From the NCBI RefSeq assembly GCF_032362555.1, contig NC_083512.1, forward strand, positions 11,024,001 to 11,088,000: a DNA stretch of 64,000 bases, written 5' to 3'. The notes beneath the pieces were generated by a model that did no database searches, was not told where the DNA came from, and saw only the letters and a program-made list of their open reading frames with translations. Each line of letters starts with the position of its first letter. Position 1 is the stretch's first letter. Positions 54,414-64,000 of this stretch are shown here, in pieces. A program made the translations under genes and the position numbers. The stretch is from Amyelois transitella (taxonomy: Eukaryota > Arthropoda > Insecta > Lepidoptera > Pyralidae).

Positions 54414-55757
54414 ACCAATCGCTTTTAACGACCATAGTAAAATTTACAGTAAGACATCTCAATGTTTACATTTTGTAATCGTTGAATGATACTTTGCAGA
54501 ATTAGGAGATTGTTTCTTTTGTTTTGTTATTTATTTACAAAGAATCGTATGAATGATTATCATAGAAAATGAAAAAATAATAATCATATATATCTAAGGG
54601 TGGCAATATCTGTGACTCATATCAACGTGAATCAAATAGCAACAAGTCCTCAAATATGTTTTACAAATCATTACTTTCTTGGACTTGAAACTGTTGCTGT
54701 TATTATTTCCTATTAATATTTGTTGTAATATTGTGATCAATATTTGTATTACTTTCATTCACATCTCTTTATTTAATTAGATCAATTAAAATCATCATAT
54801 TAGTTACGAGTTATTTTTCTTGTATTATAAATCTTACTAGAGATGACTTACTGTTTCTATTTTACTATAACAATCAAATAGTTTCATTATAGCGGCAGAT
54901 ATTCCAGAGAACTGTTGCCTCAGTGTCTATGGTAAATAAAGATAATAAAACTCGTTTAATGTTGCATGCAGTATTTAATCAGATTATAGTAGAATTTTGA
55001 ATAATTAAATATACATCTATGTGTAGAAATGTAGTGGTTGCTTCAAATTGATGTTTGTCAATCTAAAAAATATATAGAAATTTTACGATATTATCATATT
55101 TAATTACAAATTGTATCTGCCCTGTAATTTTTGATGTCTTTTTTTAAATATAACAAGCGATGTACTCAAATCTTTATCACAGCTTCTTAGACTAAAATGA
55201 GAAATCTTAGCCAAAATGTCGAGGTGATTTTTTTTATATTTTGTTAGTTGAATTAGCATTTTTAAACAGAAGATTTTTTTAAAGAAATAATGTGTTGAAT
55301 AATTTTATTGTAATCACCAGATTCTGTACTTAAATAAATTTATTTATATTGTTTTTTCTGAGGCTCTCTTTGTTGTGATGCGCACGCGCCTTGCCATTCC
55401 AGAAATAGTTTTTATCTGATTATCCGTGAAATTGTTCGCGTAGGAAATATATTGGTGATGAATAAACATTGTTTTGGTAGCATAATAATGGTTTTTTATT
55501 TCATAGCTTAATCTATTTCATAATAATTAGTAGTAATTAAGTACTTGGGACAGTATGCTTGAGACGCGACTTAACTAAATTATAAATATTAAATATATCA
55601 AAGACTCAAAAATACCCTTTATCATTAAGCCGAACAGCTGAACGTGGCCTGTCTACTCTGCAAGGGATATAGATGTGTTTATATGTATTGTAAGAGCACA
55701 TAACCAAAAAACATGAATTTTTGAGAAATGTTTTAAAAATTTTTTTTAAACTTTCCT
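54414..55757. other. Convergent 3'UTR region of V-ATPase a and JmjC-like genes
   Basis: AT-rich, without ORFs of note. Plus-strand AATAAA signals at about 54934, 55335 and 55460 could end the V-ATPase mRNA. A minus-strand AATAAA (TTTATT near 55496) could end the neighbouring gene. A family A tail (55618-55688) lies inside the minus-strand 3'UTR. Depending on the sites used, the two mRNAs could overlap tail to tail. Confidence 0.45.
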
Positions 55758-58700
55758 TTAGTCGTATTCTGCGCCTATAGTGATGCTTATGTCTCCCGGC
55801 AACACGCTGGTCTTGTGGAACCATCTGTTTGTGTCCAATACCACTGAAAAGTGAATGGCTGATTAAAAAAAATTAAAATGTCGTACAAATGGATATCATG
55901 GAATATTGTGTGCGTCACTTAGAATGAAAGGTAGTTTTTATGATCATACGGTGTTGATATTTCGTTCATTGATATAAGGACGCAATTCTAGTGATGGTAT
56001 CAACATTATTATAATGCTAATTTAGTGAAAATATTGCTTTCAACTACTATCTATATTCCAGTATGGAAATTAGGAAAAATATTCATTATGAAGTAAATAT
56101 TCATGGCTGGACGTCGCAAGAGATGATACGCGACTGGACTGAAATCCGAGGACGCCGAAAACCGGACCAAGTGGAAAGTGAAAAGCCGGGAGGCGGACCC
56201 CGGGTCCCGAAACACTTCTGTGGAGGGTGCAACCGGGAACACCCAGAGATGAGAGAGAGTACTTTCAACTATGCGTTGTATACACTCAAATGTGACACGA
56301 AGCGATTTCCTTTAGTAATCTTTGAAACTCTGTCTTCTTGTTTAGGCTGAAGAGAAACCTTCGCTAGTGGTTCAAAGTTGTTGCAAATGGCGGAAATCAT
56401 TTTCCTTTAGTCGCCTCTTGACAAGGGGAAGAAATAAAAGTCCTATTTTATAGTACCTAAAATCACAGCACGACTATCGAATAATTTTGTGATTAATTTT
56501 ATACGGATGTGGCGAGGATGAATGAAAGCAGGTTGACTAAAAAAATATACATATTAGGAGAGTGTGGAGGGAAAGGCCGGAGTGGGAAAGTCTGGACGAT
56601 CATATCTTGTTCAACTTAAAGACATCCTGGAAAAAAAAATCAGGTCAAGATTACCCGAAACCGCCGAGCTTGCATGAAGAGAGTTATGAATAGTAGACGA
56701 AGCGAAAGAAGTATGCAGAGATGGTGGCAAATGGAAAGATGTAGTCCCGTGATTTTCTCGCGTGATTTTATATACATACATAAAATCACACCTCTTTCCC
56801 GGAGGGGTAGGCAGAAACTACCTCTTTCCACTTGACACGATCTCTGCGTACTTCCTTCGCTTCATCCACATTCATAACTCTCTGCATAATTTTATATATA
56901 TATTCTATACGCACAAATCTCGCCCGGTTCGACAGTGAAGGTGATCCTCCGACATCGATAGAGGCACTCCGGTGGAGGGGCCAACTCCCACTGCTTCCTC
57001 CCGCGGATCTGCGCCTGCCAGGATATGTACCGCACTGTGTCCACCTTGAAATAGAGCAGAGATACATAACTACTACATATAATCACGTCTACAATCCTTA
57101 CGGGGTAGACAGAGCCAACAGTGTTGAAAAGACTGAAAGGCAACATTCAGCTTGATGGATGTGAGTGTCAAATAGTGACAGGTTGCTAACACTTTCCCTT
57201 AGTCGCCATTTACGACATCCTTGGGAAAGATATTCAAAAGTGCCTAGAACCACACGGCATGGGAGAGATTTTAACAAAAAGGTGTGAATTTTAGTGTGTT
57301 TGATATGAATTTGCCTGATAGCAAGATGATGAGGTCTAAGGTGGAACACGCTGACTCAAATAATGCCTTTTCGCTCTTGCCTTGAAATCCAGAATTTGTA
57401 GTTCAATATAAAGTAGCGGTTTACCGCATATCCCACGCATACCGCCTAACTTTGTTCCGTATAAAACTACGTTTTTCTTTTTTCTCCTAACTACCAAAGC
57501 ATAAATTTAATAAATTTAAGCTTAATCGATAAAGCGTTATATATAGTGTATGCGCAAATACGCAAATAGGTACCTATACTAAGACTGAATCAACTTACGT
57601 GCATATGAGCGCCTTGCCCCGGCCCGCCCATAAAAATCCAATCTACCGGCAGACTCTCAGAAGTCTTAGGAAGGAAATACGGCCGATTGTAATAGGCACG
57701 CAATCTCTCCGCCTCTTCAAACGTGCAGGTACTCCATCCAACATACCAGGGTTCGCCGGACAAATTGGCGCGCTTTTCCTCCATATTGAAAACTTCGTCG
57801 AGTGAATTCAGACCGGATTTGTAGGGATAGAAAAAACATGAGCCGAATTTTTCATTGGATTTTAGGTTGCGGTAGAAGTCTGCGAAGAATGTGAAGTTGA
57901 ACTCCTGCAACAAATTTAACAATAACATTTTGACTAAGTTTGATCAAAGAGTTCACAATTCTACCGGTGGTGCCGTGTGGTTCCCAGCACCAATAAAAAA
58001 AGAAAAGGACCACTCCATCTCGTTCCCATGGATGTCGTAAAAGGCGACTAAGGGATAAACTTGGGATTCTTCTTTTTGGCGATGGGCTAGCAACCTGTCA
58101 CTATTTGAATCTCAATTCTATCATTAAGCCAAATAGCTGAATGTGGCCATTCAGCCTTTTCAAGACTGTTGGCTCTATCTACCCCGCAAGTGATATAGAC
58201 GTGACTATATGTATGTATGTATTTTTTAAACCATCTCTAAAATTAATTGAAACATCGAACTGAGAACCTACTAATTTTTGAATTCGATGAAAAAAGCAGT
58301 CAATTCAATACCTGCACAGCTCTCCAATCCTTCATAGCATCAGTAACAATAACAGGCACAGTGCCATATGCGTATTCTTCTTCAAACTTTGTTGGAGAAA
58401 CATTGGCTATACGGACCACGTCTTCTACGCCGATGCACATGGAACAGTCTTCGGGGGGTCGGAAGAGTGCTTGCTGGGTCTTGGTGGGACCCGTGGGGAT
58501 ACCATCGGCATCGCAATTCTAAAGAAAAAATCAGCATAGGTTATTCACACATCTACGCTTCTGAGGCCCTTATAGCTTCACTCAGTCTAGGGAACAATGT
58601 TTTTAAATACAAAAATCTTTTCTGTTTCTATCAATGCCTTTAAGTAAACTCTCCACAAATAAAACACCGGTGCATTTAGCACTTTCGTTTCATATTGTAA

Positions 58701-59320
58701 TCTTCTACTTTATCTTTTAAACTGAAACTTGTAAAAAAAAAAAATAGAAAAGAACTAAGTAGTAACAATTTCTATAAACAGTTGAAAAAACATTGGAAAT
58801 CGAATGTCGTCTAGTGTTGAATAGCGATATAACGCGATAACAAACTAAGAATAACATACTTTGTTTTTACAAATATCAGTTTTGTTTTTGTTAGAATGGC
58901 CAACCACAATACTTATTTTCGATAAACCGTCAACATTTTTCAAATTCGATGTATAGATTGTTTTTTTTTTAATACTTATATATGAGAGATAAACATAAAT
59001 TAATTAACAGCAAAAAGTAATGTTGACCAGTGTTATCACGGGCCTTACGCATGTTCCCGCTTATAAAACACACTCACCTCAGCAAAAACTTCTTTGTTAA
59101 TCCACCACGCACTGCCTACGGAAACAGCAACAAAAGCGACACTGACTAACATCCAGTTGCAGCTGAGAATTCTTAAAAAATTATAACTATTTTCTTTCCC
59201 TACATAATTAAGTTTCGACACATAGTTATCACCGAGACGTAAGTTATTAATTTTATGCAGAATTTTCTGTAGTTTAACTTCGGCATTTTTAATCGTTTTA
59301 TCGCTGGTTTTGTCACCCAT
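55758..59320 (-). CDS. Membrane-anchored JmjC/cupin-like 2-oxoglutarate oxygenase
   Basis: Five exons on the minus strand: 59320-59078, 58518-58312, 57904-57599, 57044-56915, 55843-55758. GT/AG and phases fit; total 323 aa. Residues 1-55 are basic and probably cytosolic, 56-74 form one hydrophobic span (MLVSVAFVAVSVGSAWW), and the rest should be lumenal (type II), with paired cysteines (DCSMC). The C-terminal domain resembles JmjC/cupin-8 enzymes: DWIFMGGPGQGAHMHVD gives the iron motif H252-x-D254, followed by WQAQIRGRKQWELAPP with a plausible 2-oxoglutarate lysine (Lys269), EPGEI, and a distal histidine (WFH305). All three metal ligands are present, so it may be an active hydroxylase or demethylase; the substrate is unknown. 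The first ATG of the frame (59368) lies 16 codons upstream; I chose 59320 for its AAAATGGG context. Confidence 0.82.
56085..56255 (+). repeat. LINE C-terminal fragment (family C)
   Basis: Reads [20 protein letters not shown] then PDQVESEKPGGGPRVPKH, a decayed form of the 45330-45480 copy in the opposite orientation. Lies in the last intron of the JmjC-like gene. Confidence 0.55.
56505..56775 (+). repeat. LINE 3' end (family B), longer copy
   Basis: Frames read RMNESRLTKKIYI, then GKAGVGKSGRSYLVQLKDIL, then [13 protein letters not shown], the order expected for the RT C-terminus. Ends CGTGATTTTATATACATAC. It meets an inverted family B copy (56775-56890) tail to tail. Confidence 0.65.
56775..56890 (-). 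repeat. LINE 3' end (family B)
   Basis: ATACATAAAATCACACCTCT, CGGAGGGGTAGGCAGAAACT and CTTCGCTTCATCCACATTCA. It ends ~25 bases from exon 4 of the JmjC-like gene. Confidence 0.7.
57075..57262 (-). repeat. Family A retroposon
   Basis: ATATAATCACGTCTACAATC to GTGCCTAGAACCACACGGCA. It begins ~30 bases upstream of the exon 4 acceptor of the JmjC-like gene. Confidence 0.7.
57302..57500 (+). repeat. Dispersed repeat shared with 15775-15905
   Basis: GCCTGATAGCAAGATGATGA, GGTCTAAGG and CTCTTGCCTTGAAATCC, then a TTTACCGCATATCCCACGC block. Family not recognised. Confidence 0.35.
57968..58222 (+). repeat. Family A retroposon, full length
   Basis: GGTGCCGTGTGGTTCCCAGC to GACGTGACTATATGTATGTATG. Lies in intron 2 of the JmjC-like gene. 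Confidence 0.8.
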
Positions 59321-59368
59321 TTTTAAGTCTAAGGTTGGAGTTAACTGAAAGACAGACCTTCGGATCAC

Positions 59369-60550
59369 GTTATTTATAAGCTCCCATGTATATACCTACA
59401 CAGAGATTAGAATATTTAGAAGAGACTAGTAAGTTCCTTACAAAGTGGAAAGATAAAAGTAGGAAAGCGGACCCCTGGCTCCGAAGCTCATCGTTCAAGC
59501 ATCGGTAACGGGTAATCAATATATAATTCACATGACATAAATATTCACAAGTAAAGTCCCAAATGGCGACTAAGGATTGTAAACTTGGGATTCTTCTTTT
59601 AGGCGATATCTTAGCAACCTGTCACTATTTTTTATTAAACGTTGCTTAACATTTTTTTATGACTGTTGGCTCTGTCTATCCCGCAAGGGTAGGTAAAGTC
59701 CCAAATCTAGGCACATCCAGTACTTGTTTCATGGAAATCCCCGTTCCTGTTTCCTGGGTAAAGAGCGTGTGGTGTGCAATTGGTATGAAATTGAAATTCA
59801 TTATCAGCCCGCGACACAGCATCTGAGACCTCGTCCATTACGCGTCCTCATTTGTATCCGAGAGGGCGTGAAATTTAGTTTACGACCTCTTTTCAATAAT
59901 TTCCCCATGATGTCACACGACACGCGATCGTATATTATACTAGCTGCGCCCCCGGGCTTCGGTGAAGTCCGCGGGGAAATGTTGGAGGTCGCCTCTAACA
60001 GAGCGAGGTGGAAGTCATTGGAGAAGGCCTATGTTCAGCAGTGGACGTCTTACGGCTGAAATGATGAATAAGATAGGAAATGATGAACGATGGAGGTATT
60101 CATATGTTAATCCTGTTGCCGTGTGGTTACCAGCGCTTAAGAATAGAACTCTCCCATAAGTGGCGATGAAGGGAATAAGCACATTAATCTATCTAGGTAT
60201 CTAACGAAAAGATAACATTTGTGTGAAATATGCCAAAAAGTTAATCAATGGAAAAGTTTACAACCTTTGGGATTAATCTACATACATAAATAAAGTCACG
60301 TACAATATTTGACTTAAGTCCGTCAGTGTGGACTTAAGTTCCATAGTGATGATAAACCTAAAAAAATTCCAACATGTGCCAAACGCCAAAACAATGTCAT
60401 TTTGACAGAAATCGTATCGGCGGTTTGTTCGACGTATCGCCGATGTGATTTCTCAAACAAAAATAAATTAAATTCCGCTTAAAAATCAATACAAATTTGT
60501 TTACTCATAATATAAATTATTAACAAAACAAATATTCACATTTATAAGAA
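59369..60550. other. Divergent intergenic region with repeat debris
   Basis: Separates the JmjC-like gene (minus) from protoporphyrinogen oxidase (plus). It holds a family A piece (59560-59700), a LINE C-terminus (about 59975-60062) and another family A head (60115-60185). The last ~150 bases before 60551 are free of repeats and presumably carry the Ppox promoter; no TATA box stands out. Confidence 0.45.
59975..60062 (+). repeat. LINE C-terminal fragment
   Basis: Reads GEMLEVASNRARWKSLEKAY then VQQWTSYG and stop. The R-RW-LE-AYVQ-W pattern is a common C-terminus of lepidopteran LINE polyproteins. Confidence 0.55.
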
Positions 60551-61969
60551 ATGGCTGCTATTCTAGGAGGCGGTTTAGGTGGACTTTCGACTGCTTACTA
60601 TCTGCTAAAGACCAATGTTACACGGAACAGTAATCTCAAGTTATTTCTGTTGGAAGCTACAAATTACTGTGGTGGGTGGATCAAGTCTATCAAAACAAAA
60701 GACTACACATTCGAACAAGGTCCACGGACGATAAGGCCTAAAGGTATCACTGGGGTGAATACTTTGAATATGATAGAAGATTTAGGTCTCAGCGAGCACG
60801 TCGCACCGATCACTTCGGAGCACCCGGCTGCTAAGAACCGCATGATATATGTCAATCAAAATCTTTATTTACTCCCCTCCAGTTTGAAAGGTGTCTTCCA
60901 GAAAAACCTGCCATTCTCTAAACCTCTAATTTATGCACTTTTTTATGATATTTCTCAACCGCACAAACATCTACAAGATGATTCTATTTACAATTTTGTT
61001 GAAAGAAGGTTTGGTAAAGAAATAGCTGACTACGCAATTGCTCCAATGATCTGTGGCATCTGTGCAGGGGATGCCAAAGAAATATCAGTCAAATTCTTGA
61101 TGAAAACTTTGTTTGAATGGGAGCAGAATCATGGCGGAGTTGTGAAGGGTATGATGAAGTCTATGTTTAGCCCTAAAACTGGTGAAGAAATAGATATTAG
61201 CAACCTGGCTAAGAGAGCACAGGAAGAGAAGTGGAATGTGTACACAATAAAAGGTGGTTTGGAAACATTCCCAGCTACATTACATGATTATTTATGTCAA
61301 AATAATGTGGATATCAACTTGAATACACGGATAAAAGAGCTACAGTTTGTAGATTCTGGTACAGTATTACTTAAAAATTGTTCAGGGGAGCTGTTCAATG
61401 CAAGTCATGTGTATTCTACAATACCTTCATATGCTCTTGCAAAGTTAGTGGAAAAACAGCATCCAGATTTGGCTCAAGAGCTCAATGAGATACCATTTGT
61501 AACAGTTGGTATTGTAAATTTGTATTTTTCATCTGAAACACCTCTAGTGACACCTGCGTTTGGCTTCTTGGTTCCTCCGATAGAAAATTCGCCAATTCTT
61601 GGTGTGGTTTTTGATTCCTTCTGCATACCGGATCAAAATGGGACTGTTCTTACTGTGATGTTGGGTGGTAAATGGTTTGAAGAAAAATTTGGAGAGAATG
61701 TCACTGAGGAAAAATTGTTTAATGTTGCTATGCAAGAAATAGGTACTATTCTCAATATCAAAGAGAAGCCAACAGTGTATCATGTGAATATTTTGCACAA
61801 ATGTATTCCTCAGTATGTGATTGGTCATTACGAGAGGGTGGGGAAGATAAGAGACTATATACAAAAGAATAATTTGCCAATTTCTTTGGTCGGCAGTAGT
61901 TATGACGGTGTTGGTATAAATGATGTTATTTATTCTGCTAAAAAGCAAGTGCAAGAAGACTGCACTTAG
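60551..61969 (+). CDS. Ppox: Protoporphyrinogen oxidase (Ppox), intronless
   Basis: Oxidises protoporphyrinogen IX to protoporphyrin IX (EC 1.3.3.4), the penultimate haem synthesis step, on the mitochondrial inner membrane with FAD. 472 aa, the size of animal PPOX (~475). N-terminus MAAILGGGLGGLSTAYYLL is the FAD-binding GxGxxG fold (Gly6-Gly11), followed by LLEATNYCGGWIKS and FEQGPRTIRP, both typical of the family. RRFGKEIADYAIAPMICGIC is the conserved middle region. The C-terminus GSSYDGVGINDVIYSAKKQV is the second FAD contact. No cleavable presequence is visible, as in other animal PPOX. The ATG is well placed (TAAGAAATGG) and nothing upstream is in frame. A single open frame without introns contrasts with its neighbours. 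A poly(A) signal AATAAA is at about 61980. Confidence 0.96.
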   Translation: MAAILGGGLGGLSTAYYLLKTNVTRNSNLKLFLLEATNYCGGWIKSIKTKDYTFEQGPRTIRPKGITGVNTLNMIEDLGLSEHVAPITSEHPAAKNRMIYVNQNLYLLPSSLKGVFQKNLPFSKPLIYALFYDISQPHKHLQDDSIYNFVERRFGKEIADYAIAPMICGICAGDAKEISVKFLMKTLFEWEQNHGGVVKGMMKSMFSPKTGEEIDISNLAKRAQEEKWNVYTIKGGLETFPATLHDYLCQNNVDINLNTRIKELQFVDSGTVLLKNCSGELFNASHVYSTIPSYALAKLVEKQHPDLAQELNEIPFVTVGIVNLYFSSETPLVTPAFGFLVPPIENSPILGVVFDSFCIPDQNGTVLTVMLGGKWFEEKFGENVTEEKLFNVAMQEIGTILNIKEKPTVYHVNILHKCIPQYVIGHYERVGKIRDYIQKNNLPISLVGSSYDGVGINDVIYSAKKQVQEDCT

Positions 61970-63206
61970 TTATTATTAAAAATAAATATTGGTAACAGCT
62001 TTAACGCTATCTGAAAATTGGCTAGCTATGATGGTAATGGGAAAATGTAATAATTAAATGGTATGTACTTGAAATTGCAACCAAAGATGTAATTGGAGTA
62101 TGCCGTTGATGAAATTAACTATAGCTAATATATCTTTGTATATAATAATAATTCTGGACTGATTAAGTAAAAAATATGGAAATATTACTGTATAAAATAT
62201 GAAAGTTCATAAGTCTGATTGTTGCATTTCTAAGATTTCCAATATATTTTTTACAATATATATTTTTACGTTTTTTAATTTAAAAGTGTAGAAAAAGATG
62301 GGTAGAAGTATACTTCAAAGTAAAAAAAGACATTTTAAAAGCTGCAAATATATATTTTTGCTTTATACATACTTTATCTGTTATACCATAATTATAACCA
62401 AACAATATTGTTACACTGTGATAAATTACGTAAAAGTGTAAAATATATTTTCTGTTAATACACATAATTTTTAACTAAAATATTGCACAATTTTAGTAAA
62501 AATCAAAATGAAACCTTGCAAGATTTGAAAGTAATATATGATCCTTAAAATAAATATGACTATTTTTATTAGAAAAGCTTACCAAAATAAAATTAAAAGT
62601 AATGAGAACTCATTATACTTACAACCTAAATTCAACTTAATTCTAAGTTAAGGCTATATAAATAAATTAATAAATCAAACTTCTTAAGTTGTATCTCGTA
62701 ATGGAATTCCCAATTTGCATAAGCGTGACTTAATTTAGGCACTAATTCGTTTTATATATAAAAGACTGTCCTAATAAAATAGCACACAATTTTTTTTTAT
62801 ATAATAATAGCAATTTTTTTTACATGTGATACTGCCAGATGGAAGATTTATAAGAATTTATTGTCTATCTAAAGTGCTGAACATTGATATTTTAAGTAAC
62901 ATGACAAGATCCATAGCAAAACCGCATTAACTTTCAAATAATTTACAATAATATCTAGCTAAACATTTTTGTTTCATTCTCATATAGGCTGAGCATTATA
63001 AATTGTACGCGTGAATTTAGTTTTTATGTACATATATACCTACATAGATACACGTCTAAATTCCTTGCAGGGTAGACACAGCCAACAGTCTTAAAAAGTC
63101 TGAAAGGCCACGGCTTAATAGTGGACTCGAGATTTAAATAGTGACAGACTACCCCATCGCCAACAAGGATCAATAGATTTTTTAAACTACCCTCAAAATT
63201 TTCAAA
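61970..63206. other. Intergenic, no gene seen
   Basis: Very AT-rich. The only identifiable content is a reverse family A copy at 63045-63165 (ACACGTCTAAATTCCTTGC, GGGTAGACACAGCCAACAG, AGGCCACGGCTTAATAG). Confidence 0.5.
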
Positions 63207-63408
63207 CTACCCGCTAACGGTGCCCAAATCTAACAAAAGTACAGTGTGCAGCGTGTGATCGTGCGGCGGCTGCGCGGCCGGCACCGTGTTGCGGTACGAG
63301 TGCTGCACGGCCAGCGCCGCGCGCGCCGCTGTACCGGGCGCCGCCGACGGGGGCGTCTCCACCTCGAGGCGCACCGCCACCTTGTTGGATTTGCGCCAGA
63401 TGATGAAA
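63207..63408 (-). CDS. Last exon of an unidentified gene, partial
   Basis: A GC-rich island on the minus strand. After an acceptor CGTCCGCAG the frame reads FIIWRKSNKVAVRLEVETPP then SAAPGTAARAALAVQHSYRN, TVPAAQPPHDHTLHTVLLLD, LGTVSG and stop at 63209-63207. It enters with one base completing a split codon. High GC in an AT-rich setting, a clean acceptor and the conserved-looking start FIIWRKSNKVAVRLEVE favour a real terminal exon, with the upstream exons beyond the right edge. The Ala/Pro-rich tail looks disordered. I cannot name the family. Confidence 0.45.
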
Positions 63409-63689
63409 CTGCGGACGTTGGAGAAATAACATTGTTTTTCTTCAATGAAAAATTATCATACTTCTCAAAGTAATTCAAGTAAGTCTGCGTAAGTTATTAT
63501 CTTACTTATGCAGACTTATTTGACACAAGTGTTACAAGTTCAAACTGACCTTCGCAATTTTGCGTATTGAATCATGTTTACACATCATGTCTGAATGTGA
63601 GTGCTGGTTTCTTGCGATTCAGTTTAATTTAAGTAAGAATATTATGTATGGGGTATAAAATATATGTGTAGCAGAAGACGCACAAAAGT

Positions 63690-63960
63690 AGAATAAACGT
63701 TGTGGAAATGAGAGACTTAAGGGAGTATGATCGGTGTGAAATTGAGTGACAGAATAAGGAACAGCGTGATAAGAGAATGTTGTGTGGTGAAAGAAGATAT
63801 TGTGACTGGAATAGAAAAGGGTATGCTTGAATGATTTGGTCCTGTCGAGAGGATGAATGGAAGTAGGTTGACTAAGCAAATATACAAAGGGAGTGTGAAC
63901 CCGGACTATTTAAGTGGCATGTCCTTGGCGAAAGTACTGAGACGTCATACTGGATCTTGT
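63690..63960 (+). repeat. LINE reverse transcriptase C-terminal region (family B, upstream part)
   Basis: One frame reads GSMIGVKLSDRIRNSVIREC then CVVKEDIVTGIEKGMLE, stop, FGPVERMNGSRLTKQIYKGS. This is the domain just upstream of the family B 3' ends found elsewhere (compare RMNESRLTKKIY at 56509), so it links those short copies to one LINE. One stop replaces the expected RW. Confidence 0.7.
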
Positions 63961-64000
63961 GTCTATAACTAAACCCACGATCTCGTTAAATTTGTAAAAA

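Noticed and set aside
59318-59368. Upstream in-frame ATG for the JmjC-like protein
   Set aside because: The 59368 start would add 16 residues (MIRRSVFQLTP...). The 59320 start has the better context. Not excluded, only less likely.
61544-61954. 136-aa minus-strand ORF
   Set aside because: Antisense shadow of Ppox with no family features.

Overview
The window is nuclear DNA from an insect, almost certainly a moth or butterfly (Lepidoptera). The genes are split into short exons with GT-AG introns. The introns are packed with lepidopteran-style retroposons (tRNA-headed SINEs, LINE 3' ends with TATG-repeat tails, short Helitrons). Every recognisable protein matches an insect or animal family. 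There are no bacterial operons and no CRISPR array. Exon coordinates below were worked out by hand from splice signals, reading phase and known family sequence. Family assignments rest on remembered family features, not on a search.

Left end (1-10 kb). On the minus strand lies the first coding exon of an Hsc70-4-type heat-shock cognate (31-238), with a 5'UTR intron and a TATA promoter near 1.2 kb; the rest of the gene runs off the left edge. Upstream of it sits a DIRS-type (tyrosine-recombinase) retrotransposon, 2812-7897. It has 142-bp inverted terminal repeats that look identical and a 96-bp internal complementary region that copies the joined ends, but its ORFs are decayed.

Middle (10.3-54.4 kb). 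A TMEM161-family membrane protein runs on the minus strand (17073 to 10320, ten exons, about 479 aa). Divergent to it is a long gene for the V-ATPase 116-kDa subunit a (Vha100-1 type; 18487-54413, 19 constitutive or alternative coding exons plus one candidate 9-nt microexon, about 839-843 aa). Exon 4 exists in two versions (24579-24664 and 25616-25704) with identical splice phases, so they should be mutually exclusive. They are followed by a 14-15 kb intron that is poor in repeats compared with the rest of the gene.

Right end (54.4-64 kb). Convergent with the V-ATPase gene is a five-exon minus-strand gene for a 323-aa membrane-anchored JmjC/cupin-like oxygenase (59320 to 55758) that keeps the HxD...H iron triad. 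It is followed by an intronless plus-strand protoporphyrinogen oxidase (60551-61969). A GC-rich terminal exon of an unidentified minus-strand gene lies at 63207-63408, and LINE debris fills the right edge.

Most unusual points: (1) the structurally complete DIRS element; (2) the frame-locked alternative exon 4 pair; (3) repeated partial copies of exon edges (exons 2, 6, 7 and 9) lying beside their parent exons in the V-ATPase gene; (4) a SINE-like family whose 3' end mirrors that of the resident LINE, with tails ending a few bases from several splice sites.
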